From the NCBI GenBank assembly GCA_043721315.1, contig JAYSQZ010000038.1:1-9092 (forward strand): a stretch of 9,092 bases of DNA. The letters are read 5' to 3'. Each line of letters begins with the position of its first letter. Position 1 is the first letter of the stretch. The stretch comes from Elstera sp043721315. Lineage in GTDB: Bacteria > Pseudomonadota > Alphaproteobacteria > Elsterales > Elsteraceae. Position numbers and translations under genes: made by a program. Positions 1-6,674 of this stretch are shown here, piece after piece. The notes under the pieces were generated by a model. That model saw only the letters and a program-made list of their open reading frames with translations. It was not told the origin of the DNA and did no database searches.

Positions 1-182
1 GCCATACGATGTTGAAAGTGTTCGGCGGGTTTGCGGTATCGTTGGGCGTTATCGGCGGTCTGGCACCGCTGGCGCTGATCGTTGCCCTCACGGGCTTTGA
101 AATTCTGGTCGCCTTGCTGCAAGCCTATGTTTTCAGCATTCTGACCTGCCTCTATCTCAAGGACGCGATCGAGCTTCACTAG
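1..182 (+). CDS. atpB: ATP synthase Fo subunit a, 3' end (partial)
   Basis: This is the C-terminal 59 codons of subunit a, the membrane channel subunit of F1Fo ATP synthase that passes protons to the c-ring. The frame opens at base 3 and ends at TAG 180-182. The peptide begins HTMLKVFGGF, runs through hydrophobic segments and ends CLYLKDAIELH, the typical alphaproteobacterial ending of subunit a. The essential arginine half-channel region would be upstream, outside the window. atpE starts 62 bp downstream on the same strand, the usual a-c order. The identification is firm because of the ending and the neighbours; the gene is incomplete only because the window cuts it. Confidence 0.95.
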   Translation, partial: HTMLKVFGGFAVSLGVIGGLAPLALIVALTGFEILVALLQAYVFSILTCLYLKDAIELH

Positions 183-244
183 GCCCGACCAACTTCTGAG
201 ACTTTTGTTACCATCATCCCTTAGTTACTGCGAAGGATCCTAAC

Positions 245-469
245 ATGGACGCTCAAGCCGCCAAGTTCATCGGTGCCGGTCTCGCCGTTATCGCCCTTTT
301 TGGCGTCGGCATCGGCCTTGGCAACATCTTCTCGACGTTGATTGCCTCGATTGCCCGTAACCCGGCAGTCGAATCCAACCTGCGGAGCGTCGGCATCCTT
401 GGCTTCGCGCTGACGGAAGCCGTGGCGCTGTTCGCCCTGCTGATCGCCTTCCTGATCCTGTTCTCGTAA
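245..469 (+). CDS. atpE: ATP synthase Fo subunit c
   Basis: Subunit c forms the proton-driven rotor ring of the ATP synthase in the cytoplasmic membrane. The protein is 74 residues, the normal length in this class. Two transmembrane helices flank the polar loop ARNP (R38, N39, P40). Helix 1 carries the glycine-rich packing motif GVGIGLG (20-26). Helix 2 carries the ion-binding carboxylate Glu58 in ALTEAVALF. The residues around Glu58 look like a proton-type rather than a sodium-type site, which is an inference. A Shine-Dalgarno AAGGAT (233-238) lies 6 nt before the ATG. A stable hairpin follows the stop codon, before the b' gene, and may help set the high c-subunit dose. Confidence 0.98.
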   Translation: MDAQAAKFIGAGLAVIALFGVGIGLGNIFSTLIASIARNPAVESNLRSVGILGFALTEAVALFALLIAFLILFS

Positions 470-487
470 GCCTTATCCGTGCATCCT

Positions 488-517
488 GGGCGCGCCTTCT
501 TAAGGGAAGGTGCGCCC
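488..517 (+). promoter_or_regulatory. Intercistronic hairpin between atpE and atpF'
   Basis: Twelve bases at 488-499 (GGGCGCGCCTTC) pair with 506-517 (GAAGGTGCGCCC), with one G-U wobble and a 6-nt loop. No T-run follows, only TTCGGGTACC, so it is not a classic intrinsic terminator. It is better read as an mRNA-stabilising, processing or partial attenuation element that lets atpE mRNA outnumber the distal genes. The structure is seen directly; the role is inferred. Confidence 0.6.
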
Positions 518-559
518 TTCGGGTACCCGTGATCGGGAAACCCAACTTCGGGGACTCCA

Positions 560-1054
560 ATGCCACAACTGAACCCCGGCGTTTTCCCGATGCAGCTTTT
601 CTGGCTGGCGCTTACTTTTGGCCTTCTGCTTGTGCTGATGGCGAAAGTGGCTCTGCCCCGGTTAAGCCGCATTCTGGACGCCCGCAGCAGCCGCATAGAT
701 GGCGACATCGCCGCTGCCAAGGCAGCACGGGCGAGCGCTGAAGAGCTTCAGGCCGCTGTGCAGAAACAACTCGCCGATGCGAAAGCCTCGGCAGCAGCAA
801 CGCTTAAAGCGGTGCAGGATGCTGTTTCGGCGGAAGCTAAGCAGCGCGAAGCCGATTTAGTGCAAAAACTGGCGGCGGAAACGGCGTCGGCGGAAGCCAA
901 AATCGGTGCCGCAAAGTCTGCCGCGCTCGCCAACGTGCGAGCCGTTGCCAGCGAGCTTGCCCAAGCGGCGGCCTCCAAGCTGCTGAATGTTTCCGTTAGC
1001 GATTCCGACGCTCAGGCCGCCGTTGCCGCCACCCCGCAAGGAGGGCACGCCTAA
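560..1054 (+). CDS. atpF2: ATP synthase Fo subunit b' (b-prime)
   Basis: This is the b' subunit (also called AtpX or AtpF'), which pairs with b as a heterodimeric peripheral stalk holding F1 still against the rotor. The 164-residue protein starts MPQLNPGVFPMQLFWLALTF, typical of b' proteins. It has one N-terminal membrane helix (about 12-32) and then a long Ala/Lys/Glu-rich coiled coil to about 140. The ATG at 560 is preceded by GGGGA (550-554), a modest ribosome site. An alternative Met11 exists, but the upstream residues match the family. Its stop TAA shares one base with the ATG of atpF. Separate b' and b genes are characteristic of alphaproteobacteria and phototrophs, as opposed to a single b gene. 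Confidence 0.93.
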   Translation: MPQLNPGVFPMQLFWLALTFGLLLVLMAKVALPRLSRILDARSSRIDGDIAAAKAARASAEELQAAVQKQLADAKASAAATLKAVQDAVSAEAKQREADLVQKLAAETASAEAKIGAAKSAALANVRAVASELAQAAASKLLNVSVSDSDAQAAVAATPQGGHA

Positions 1055-1560
1055 TGGCTACCGAACCTACTGGCGGGCTGCTTCAAGATCCGAATACTTG
1101 GGTTGCGATTGGCTTTGTCATCTTCGTTGCGTTCGCCGGGAAAAAAATCTGGGCAGCCCTTAGCGGTATTTTGGATACGCACGCCGCAACGGTAAAACGC
1201 CAGATCGACGAAGCCACCGCCCTTCGCAAAGAAGCAGAAACGCTTCTGGTGGAGGCGAAAGCCCAGTCCAACAAAGCGCAAGCCGACGCGGCCAGCCTAA
1301 CAGCAGATGCCCATGCCGCCGCCGAGCGTTTGACGGTAGAGCTTCAGGCCGAGATGGAAGCGACCCTCGCCCGTCGCCAAAAAGCGGCCCTCGATAAAAT
1401 CGCGCAAGCCGAAGCCTCGGCCCTGGCCGATGTGAAGAATGAGACCATCCGGGTTGCTATTGAGGCAACAAGCAAACTCCTCGTGGCCCACGCCACCGGC
1501 AATGCCGCGACCCGCCTTGTCGATCAAGCAATTGCCGATCTGCCGAACCGTCTGAACTAA
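1054..1560 (+). CDS. atpF: ATP synthase Fo subunit b
   Basis: Subunit b is the second half of the peripheral stalk, anchored by one membrane helix (about residues 14-35, beginning NTWVAIGFVIFVAF) and followed by a charged coiled coil to the C-terminus. It has 168 residues, normal for the family. The start overlaps the previous stop as TAATG, and a strong Shine-Dalgarno AAGGAGGG (1038-1045) sits 8 nt upstream, so b and b' are probably made at matched levels. No delta subunit gene follows. A terminator comes next, consistent with the alphaproteobacterial arrangement in which atpHAGDC is a separate operon. This is the last gene of the operon. Confidence 0.94.
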   Translation: MATEPTGGLLQDPNTWVAIGFVIFVAFAGKKIWAALSGILDTHAATVKRQIDEATALRKEAETLLVEAKAQSNKAQADAASLTADAHAAAERLTVELQAEMEATLARRQKAALDKIAQAEASALADVKNETIRVAIEATSKLLVAHATGNAATRLVDQAIADLPNRLN

Positions 1561-1581
1561 TCGGGCTGTTCACTACACTAA

Positions 1582-1619
1582 AAAAACTCCGGTTCGGAAG
1601 AGCCGGAGTTTTTGTTTTT
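1582..1619 (+). terminator. Rho-independent terminator after atpF, probably bidirectional
   Basis: Bases 1582-1595 pair with 1600-1613: A5 CTCCGGTTC, a GGAA tetraloop (1596-1599), then GAGCCGGAG T5, giving a 14-bp stem with one T-G wobble. The T-tract continues as TTTTTGTTTTT to 1619. On the reverse strand the A-tract at 1580-1586 becomes a T-tract, so the same hairpin can also stop transcription arriving from gloA, which converges on it. Confidence 0.93.
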
Positions 1620-1675
1620 AGAGTTTCTGAAGCCTAGAGAGCGTTTACCGTCGCACGCGGCTCTGGGTGCTATGC

Positions 1676-2083
1676 TCAATCAGCTCTTCGCTGGATTAAC
1701 TCAATCTTATAACCGTCCGGGTCTTCGATGAAGGCAATGTGAGTCGTGCCGTGTTTCATCGGCCCAGGCGCGCGGGTGATGGTAGCCCCGGCAGCCGCGA
1801 GCTGGTTGCAGGCCGCATAAATATCGGGCAGACCAAGGGCGATATGACCGAAGCCCGTACCGAGATCATAGGGTGCATGGTCCCAATTATGCGTGAGTTC
1901 GATCACCGTATGATCGGCCTCATCGCCGTAACCAACAAAGGCGAGGGTGAATTTACCGTCCGGGTAATCGCTGCGGCGCAACAGTTTCATGCCCAGCAGG
2001 CGGGTATAAAAATCAATGGATTTATCGAGATCATAGACGCGCACCATCGTGTGCAGCATTCGGGCGCCGGTAAGGGCAGTCAT
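1676..2083 (-). CDS. gloA: Glyoxalase I (lactoylglutathione lyase)
   Basis: GloA isomerises the hemithioacetal of methylglyoxal and glutathione to S-lactoylglutathione, the first step of cytosolic methylglyoxal detoxification. The protein has 135 residues, as in E. coli. It shows the duplicated beta-alpha-beta-beta-beta fold of the family and all four metal ligands: His11 (MLHTMVRV), Glu62 (VIELTHNW), His80 (FGHIAL) and Glu128 (YKIELIQ). The spacing equals that of E. coli H5/E56/H74/E122 shifted by six residues. The short form points to the Ni/Co-type bacterial enzyme. The start at 2083 is supported by AGGAG about 8 nt upstream; Met9 is an alternative nearer the E. coli start. It lies 18 bp downstream of the unidentified gene on the same strand, so the two are probably cotranscribed. 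Confidence 0.96.
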   Translation of the reverse strand: MTALTGARMLHTMVRVYDLDKSIDFYTRLLGMKLLRRSDYPDGKFTLAFVGYGDEADHTVIELTHNWDHAPYDLGTGFGHIALGLPDIYAACNQLAAAGATITRAPGPMKHGTTHIAFIEDPDGYKIELIQRRAD

Positions 2084-2101
2084 CGGGTAAACTCCTAAAG
2101 A

Positions 2102-2746
2102 TCAGCGCTTCTTGAAACTTTTTGCCATCGCCAGAATGGCCCTCTGGTGTCCTGCCCCTGCTACCGGCGGCGGTGGGCCGTTGGGGTCGCGGCCAACGCC
2201 TTGCATCATCGCCTCTTCCGGGGTTTTCGGCTGCCGCACTGCCCGTTTTACCGGTGGTAGGGTTCTACCGATTTGATCAAAAATCGCATCAAGCGTTTCA
2301 GGCGGGATTTCACCGGGCTTCAAGACTCGGCGTGCCGGGGGAGGGGCTGACTTCGGACTGAGTTTCGGCAGCGGGGCCGCGACCACCACAGCGCGCGCGG
2401 GAATGGCCTCCGGCTCGGGCTTCGGCGGGGTTTTGATCGTTGGGGCTTGCACCGTCGGGGGCGGCGTGGTCGAGACCGACTGCGCCAAGATATGCGCGGG
2501 GGCGGAGGGGGTGCGCGTTTGCGCCGGGGCAAGGCTGGGATCGGGCGTTCCGCTTTTAGCGGCGGCGCGCGCGAGCACTTTATTCACCGCATCGAAGGCG
2601 ATGCCGGGCAAATAGGGATCGGTCAGCGCGAGCAGCACTGCCGGATCATGTTTTGCGAGGGCCACCAGCCGCCGCGCCGCATCGGCCTTATCCCCGCGCG
2701 CTGCGATGATCGCCTGTTTCAGACTGGCGTTTAACGCCGCGCTCAT
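2102..2746 (-). CDS. Hypothetical Ala/Pro-rich protein upstream of gloA
   Basis: I do not recognise this protein. From the preferred ATG at 2746 it has 214 residues. The N-terminal ~60 residues are predicted helical (ASLKQAIIAARGDKADAARR, then a segment ending PYLPGIAFDAVNKVLARAA). A long Pro/Ala/Thr-rich linker follows (about 67-145), then a short conserved-looking segment (LKPGEIPPETLDAIFDQIG) and a basic tail ending KSFKKR. There is no signal peptide, no membrane helix and no cysteine. The start at 2746 has AAAGAGG 7 nt upstream; the frame also opens at a GTG at 2782 with no ribosome site. Codon use resembles the neighbours, so the gene is likely real. It is the promoter-proximal partner of gloA, but that does not show a shared function. 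Confidence 0.75.
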   Translation of the reverse strand: MSAALNASLKQAIIAARGDKADAARRLVALAKHDPAVLLALTDPYLPGIAFDAVNKVLARAAAKSGTPDPSLAPAQTRTPSAPAHILAQSVSTTPPPTVQAPTIKTPPKPEPEAIPARAVVVAAPLPKLSPKSAPPPARRVLKPGEIPPETLDAIFDQIGRTLPPVKRAVRQPKTPEEAMMQGVGRDPNGPPPPVAGAGHQRAILAMAKSFKKR

Positions 2747-2834
2747 GCCGATACCTCTTTGTTCATGGGTAGAGTTTAGCACATTTTCGGCGCGCGGTGT
2801 ACGATGCGGCGTGATGGTGCGTGTAATGTTTGAG

Positions 2835-2860
2835 TTTCGGTTTCAGTCTGGACCGAAAGG
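2835..2860 (+). promoter_or_regulatory. Hairpin in glnD leader touching the ribosome site
   Basis: TTTCGGT (2835-2841) is complementary to ACCGAAA (2852-2858), with a 10-nt loop that can add a short CAG/CTG pairing. The 3' arm runs into the glnD Shine-Dalgarno AAGG (2857-2860), 9 nt before the ATG. Folding would therefore partly hide the ribosome site. No clear -10/-35 pair could be assigned in the 123-bp divergent gap 2747-2869. The regulatory role is inferred. Confidence 0.4.
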
Positions 2861-2869
2861 CGCTAAATT

Positions 2870-5695
2870 ATGTCTATGCTGCGCCATCCAACCTATCCGA
2901 AAGCCCGCCGCGCCCTGATTGAACGGCGCACGCTCAACCAAATCCTCGCCGGGCTATCCCGCGTCGATGGGCAGGGGCCTGCCCGGCGCGCTGCTGTGTT
3001 TGCCGAGCTGAAGCAAGCGTTGGCACACGGGCGCGACGAGGTGAAGCGGCGCTTTATGGCCGGGTGTAGCGGTATAGAAGCCGCCAAGGCGATGGCCTAT
3101 CTCACCGATCAGCTTATTCGCGTGCTCTACGACGATACCATTCTGCGCGTTTATCAAATCCACAACCCCACGCAGTCGGAGCGGCTGTCGATTGTGGCGG
3201 TTGGCGGTTATGGGCGCGGCGAGATGGCGCCTTTTTCCGACGTGGATCTGTTGTTTTTGCTGCCCTATAAGCAAACGCCGGTGGGCGAGCAGATCGTCGA
3301 ATATATGCTCTATATGCTGTGGGATTTGGGGTTGAAGGTGGGGCACGCCACCCGCTCGGTCGAAGAATGCCTGCGGATGGCCCGGCAGGATCAGACCATC
3401 CGCACCGCCCTTCTGGAAGCTCGCTACGTCTGGGGCGATCAGCCGCTTTATGAAGACCTCAAACGCCGTTTTGCCGCCGAAGTTGTTAGCGGCACGGCGC
3501 TGGATTACGTCGAAGCCAAACTGCGCGAGCGCAACGCCCGCCACGAGCGCTTGGGCGATAGCCGCTACGTGTTGGAGCCGAATATCAAAGAAGGCAAAGG
3601 CGGCCTTCGCGATCTCCACACGCTCTATTGGATCGCTAAATACGCCTATCAGATGGAAGATGTGGCGCAATTGCCCTTGCGCGGCGTGCTCACCGCCTCG
3701 GAAGCCAACAAATTCACGAAGGCCGAAGGCTTTTTTTGGACCGTTCGTTGCCACCTGCACTATCTCGCCGGGCGGGCGGAAGAGCGCCTAACTTTCGATG
3801 TGCAGCGGGAGCTTGCTGCCGCCATGGGCTATACGGATCGCGCCGGAACGCGCGGCGTTGAGCGGTTCATGAAGCATTATTTTCTGGTCGCGAAAACTGT
3901 GGGCGATCTCACGCGCATTTTCTGCGCGGCGCTGGAAGCCGAACAAAAGCGCAAACCGAAAGCCTCGGCACTGCACCGCTGGTTTGGTAGTAAGAAGTAC
4001 GAAAAAGACGGCTTCATCGTTGAAGGCAACCGGATTTCTATTGGCGAGCCGGAAGCGTTTCTAGGCGATCCCGTCAACCTCATTCGGCTGTTTTGGGAAG
4101 CCGACCGCACGGGGTTCGATATTCACCCCACAGCCCTGCGGCTGATTACCCAGAACCTCAAGCTGATCGACGCCAAACTGCGGCTAGACCCGTCGGCCAA
4201 CAGGCTGTTCCTCGATATGCTGGCCTCCCCCAACCAGCCCGAACAAGCCTTGCGGCGGATGAACGAAGCGGGTGTACTGGGGCGGTTCGTGCCCGATTTT
4301 GGCCGCGTTGTCGCTCAAATGCAGTACGATATGTATCATGTGTATACGGTCGATGAGCACACGATCTTCGCTATCGGCACGCTCGCGCGGATCGAAAAAG
4401 GCGAGTTGAAGGAAGAATTGCCGCTGGCGAGCGCGCTGTTCCCCAGCCTAGTTTCCCGCCGGGCGCTGTATGTGGCCGTGATGCTGCACGATATTGCCAA
4501 GGGGCGCGGCGGCGACCATTCAATCTTGGGCGAAGAAGTTGCCTATAAACTGTGCCCGCGTTTGGGGCTGACGGCGGAGGAAACCGAGACCGTAGCGTGG
4601 CTCGTGCGCTGGCACCTTGCCATGAGCAACACGGCCTTCCGCCGCGATTTGCAAGACCCGCAATCCATTCAAGATTTCGTCGATTTGGTGCAATCGCCAG
4701 AACGGTTGAAGCTACTGCTGATTCTCACCGTCGCCGATATTCGCGCCGTCGGGCCGAAGGTATGGAACAACTGGAAAGCGGGGTTGCTGCGCGAACTCTA
4801 CACCCTCGCCGAAGCCAAGCTTACAGCAGAACCCGTCGAGGGCATTAGCCCGGTAGAGCGGCGCGCGCAAGCGCAACTGACCGAGTTGCGCGCGCTGCTA
4901 GAAGAGTGGCCGGAAGCGGATTTTGCTCATCACATCGCCCTCGGCACTCTCTCCTACTGGTTGTCTGCCGATCCGGCCTCGCTCGCGCGCCACGCCCGCA
5001 TGATCCGCCGCGCCACGCTCGATGGTGCGCCGCTGTCGGTGGAAACCCGCGTCGATGCCAAGCGCGGCGTAACCGATGTTACTATCTATACCGGCGATCA
5101 TCCGGGGGTGTTCGCCCGCATTGCCGGGGCCTTGGCCGTTGCCGGGGCAAATATCGTCGATGCGCGGATTTTCACCCTCGCCAACAGTATGGTTTTGGAT
5201 AGTTTTTCGGTGCAGGACGCCGAAGGCGGGGCCTTCGACCGGCCCGATAAGCTGGCTCGCTTGGCCGTGTTGATCGAGCAGGCGCTGTCCGGGCGGCTGA
5301 AATCTCTGGCGGATCTCAAAACCCAGCGCAGCGGGCCAACGCGCACGCAGGTGTTCACCGTGCCGCCGCGTGTGTTGGTGCATAACTCCGCCTCTGCCAG
5401 CTCCACCGTGGTGGAGGTGAACGGGCGGGATCGGCCTGGGTTGCTGCATGATTTGGGTGCGGCGATTACCGGCCAGAATCTACAAATCGGCGCGGCTAAG
5501 ATCACCACCTACGGCGAAAAAGTGGTGGACGTTTTTTATGTGAAAGACATTTTCGGCCTAAAGCTGGAGCGGCTGGGCAAAGTCGCGGACCTGCAAAAAG
5601 CCCTGCTGGCGGTGCTCGATACTACCGCCCCGCCCGAACCTAAAACCGCCCGCCCGCCGCGCGCGCGCAGCCGGGTTAAGATTGCGGCGGAATGA
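2870..5695 (+). CDS. glnD: Bifunctional PII uridylyltransferase/uridylyl-removing enzyme
   Basis: GlnD is the cytosolic glutamine sensor. It uridylylates PII proteins (GlnB/GlnK) when glutamine is low and removes UMP when it is high, controlling glutamine synthetase and nitrogen-regulated transcription. The protein has 941 residues, within the normal range. The nucleotidyltransferase motif is GGYGRGEMAPFSDVD (112-126) with metal ligands Asp124 and Asp126. The GlnD-type linker domain follows. The HD hydrolase motif is MLHDIAKGRGGDHS, with His540-Asp541 and Asp549-His550. Two C-terminal ACT domains, starting near 734 (TIYTGDHPGVFARIAGALAV) and 846 (VEVNGRDRPGLLHDLG), bind glutamine. All key residues are present, so both activities are expected. 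The ATG at 2870 has AAGG 9 nt upstream. In many alphaproteobacteria glnD is followed by murJ; here a SEL1/SPOR gene overlaps its stop instead. Confidence 0.97.
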   Translation: MSMLRHPTYPKARRALIERRTLNQILAGLSRVDGQGPARRAAVFAELKQALAHGRDEVKRRFMAGCSGIEAAKAMAYLTDQLIRVLYDDTILRVYQIHNPTQSERLSIVAVGGYGRGEMAPFSDVDLLFLLPYKQTPVGEQIVEYMLYMLWDLGLKVGHATRSVEECLRMARQDQTIRTALLEARYVWGDQPLYEDLKRRFAAEVVSGTALDYVEAKLRERNARHERLGDSRYVLEPNIKEGKGGLRDLHTLYWIAKYAYQMEDVAQLPLRGVLTASEANKFTKAEGFFWTVRCHLHYLAGRAEERLTFDVQRELAAAMGYTDRAGTRGVERFMKHYFLVAKTVGDLTRIFCAALEAEQKRKPKASALHRWFGSKKYEKDGFIVEGNRISIGEPEAFLGDPVNLIRLFWEADRTGFDIHPTALRLITQNLKLIDAKLRLDPSANRLFLDMLASPNQPEQALRRMNEAGVLGRFVPDFGRVVAQMQYDMYHVYTVDEHTIFAIGTLARIEKGELKEELPLASALFPSLVSRRALYVAVMLHDIAKGRGGDHSILGEEVAYKLCPRLGLTAEETETVAWLVRWHLAMSNTAFRRDLQDPQSIQDFVDLVQSPERLKLLLILTVADIRAVGPKVWNNWKAGLLRELYTLAEAKLTAEPVEGISPVERRAQAQLTELRALLEEWPEADFAHHIALGTLSYWLSADPASLARHARMIRRATLDGAPLSVETRVDAKRGVTDVTIYTGDHPGVFARIAGALAVAGANIVDARIFTLANSMVLDSFSVQDAEGGAFDRPDKLARLAVLIEQALSGRLKSLADLKTQRSGPTRTQVFTVPPRVLVHNSASASSTVVEVNGRDRPGLLHDLGAAITGQNLQIGAAKITTYGEKVVDVFYVKDIFGLKLERLGKVADLQKALLAVLDTTAPPEPKTARPPRARSRVKIAAE

Positions 5696-6609
5696 TCCGT
5701 CTCCTCCTGGCCCTTGGGGTTGTGAGCGGTGCGGCGCTCGCCAATGAGGTGCCAGAAACGCACATTCAAGTGCTAGACGCCCTCGCCCGCCAAGATTGGG
5801 CCGGGGCGCAGAGCCTCTGGCAACCTTTGGCTGAGGCGGGGGACATCGAGGCGCAATATCAGCTTGGATTGCTCTTCGCCGCCGCGCCAACCCCGGACCG
5901 CAACCGGGCCGCATCGCGCGACTGGCTCGCCCGCGCGGGCGATCGTGGACACCGGGAAGCGCAGTTTCGCTTAGGTCTCTTGCTTGCGGGCGATGTGCCG
6001 CCGGACGAGGCCGGGGCGCTGGCACGCTTCAAGGCCGCAGCATCCGCAGGGCATATCTTAGCCGCCGCCGAAGTTACACGCCGAGAGGGGAAATCTCCTA
6101 GCCTGCGGCTCAAACTGCCCGATCCCACCGCCCCGCGCCTACCCGATAGCTGGTCGCCCGCTATCATCACCCGCGCGCCGGAGCCTCTCGCCCCACCACC
6201 GGTGCCTGGACGGCCCGACGCAGTGGTCCGTCTCTACCCGATGCCCCCGCCCAAGCCGCCCGCGCCCGCAGTGACGGTAGATGCCTCGGCCCTCGCGCGC
6301 GAACCACTAGCCCCGCCCGCGCTACCAGCCCCCGCCGTGCTGCAAAAGCCCGACCCCGGCCCCGGCACTGCCCACCTCCGCCTCCGCCTCGCGGCCTTAC
6401 GCGATCCCAGCAGCCTGAAACCCTTCGAGCGTGACTTCCACCGGAAAACCGAAGGTTGGCGCGAAGGATTGCGCCTCGCCCCTGAGCTAGGAGCCGATGG
6501 CTGGACCCGCGTCTATCTGGCGCAAAGCCTCAGCCCAACCGACGCGCAAAGCCTCTGCCGCGCGCTGAAAGAGCGGCAGGTGGCGTGTGTCGTGGTGCGG
6601 CAACCTTGA
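5692..6609 (+). CDS. Secreted SEL1-repeat protein with C-terminal SPOR domain
   Basis: The product has 305 residues. A short signal peptide (MIRLLLALGVVSGAALA, likely cut after Ala17) sends it to the periplasm. Two SEL1-like helical repeats cover about 51-122 (EAQYQLGLLFA and EAQFRLGLLLAGD anchor them). A Pro/Ala-rich linker spans about 140-225. The last ~78 residues resemble a SPOR domain, ending SLCRALKERQVACVVVRQP; SPOR domains bind denuded peptidoglycan glycans at division sites. SEL1 repeats usually mediate protein contacts. The exact role is unknown; a cell-envelope or septal scaffold is the best inference. The start ATG overlaps the glnD stop (ATGA), implying translational coupling. 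Its last codons recur twice downstream as relics, and its stop codon lies inside the -35-like box of the next gene. Confidence 0.85.
   Translation: MIRLLLALGVVSGAALANEVPETHIQVLDALARQDWAGAQSLWQPLAEAGDIEAQYQLGLLFAAAPTPDRNRAASRDWLARAGDRGHREAQFRLGLLLAGDVPPDEAGALARFKAAASAGHILAAAEVTRREGKSPSLRLKLPDPTAPRLPDSWSPAIITRAPEPLAPPPVPGRPDAVVRLYPMPPPKPPAPAVTVDASALAREPLAPPALPAPAVLQKPDPGPGTAHLRLRLAALRDPSSLKPFERDFHRKTEGWREGLRLAPELGADGWTRVYLAQSLSPTDAQSLCRALKERQVACVVVRQP
6544..6606 (+). repeat. SPOR 3'-end repeat, copy A (intact, within the gene)
   Basis: These are the last codons of the SEL1/SPOR gene, reading AQSLCRALKERQVACVVVRQP before TGA. Copies B (7527-7586) and C (8255-8305) repeat this stretch in the same orientation downstream. 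By hand alignment, A and B match at 48 of 57 bases (6544-6600 against 7527-7583) and 15 of 19 codons' amino acids. This is the functional, presumably ancestral copy. Confidence 0.8.
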
Positions 6610-6656
6610 CTTTGTGTATCGAAACGTCTACACAAATTTATAGAATTCGTTCTATA
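6606..6656 (+). promoter_or_regulatory. Promoter/operator region of the first TA module
   Basis: Two perfect inverted repeats lie between the SPOR stop and the antitoxin start. TTTGTGTA (6611-6618) pairs with TACACAAA (6629-6636) across 10 nt, and TATAGAA (6639-6645) pairs with TTCTATA (6650-6656) across 4 nt. A -35-like TTGACT (6606-6611) embeds the SPOR stop codon; a -10 box is less clear (TACACA at 6629-6634 gives a 17-bp spacer but is a poor match). Type II antitoxins of the ribbon-helix-helix class bind such palindromes to repress their own operon, so these are good operator candidates. The palindromes are seen; binding is inferred. Confidence 0.6.
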
Positions 6657-6674
6657 CGTCTCAAAGGATGCCGA

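Noticed and set aside
183..244. Separate promoter or terminator in the atpB-atpE gap
   Set aside because: Only the Shine-Dalgarno is convincing; no hairpin with a T-tract and no clear -10/-35 pair could be found in these 62 bases.
253..720. A 155-codon minus-strand frame across atpE and atpF'
   Set aside because: It runs antisense through two clearly conserved ATP synthase genes and the hairpin between them; the composition is a shadow of the real frames.
2954..3760. A 268-codon open frame on the minus strand inside glnD
   Set aside because: It is antisense to the conserved nucleotidyltransferase region of glnD, has no family resemblance and no ribosome site; it arises from GC-rich codon bias.
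5558..6025. A 155-codon minus-strand frame rich in Arg/Pro/Ala over the glnD-SPOR junction
   Set aside because: The composition is typical of an antisense GC-rich shadow, and the plus-strand genes explain the region fully.
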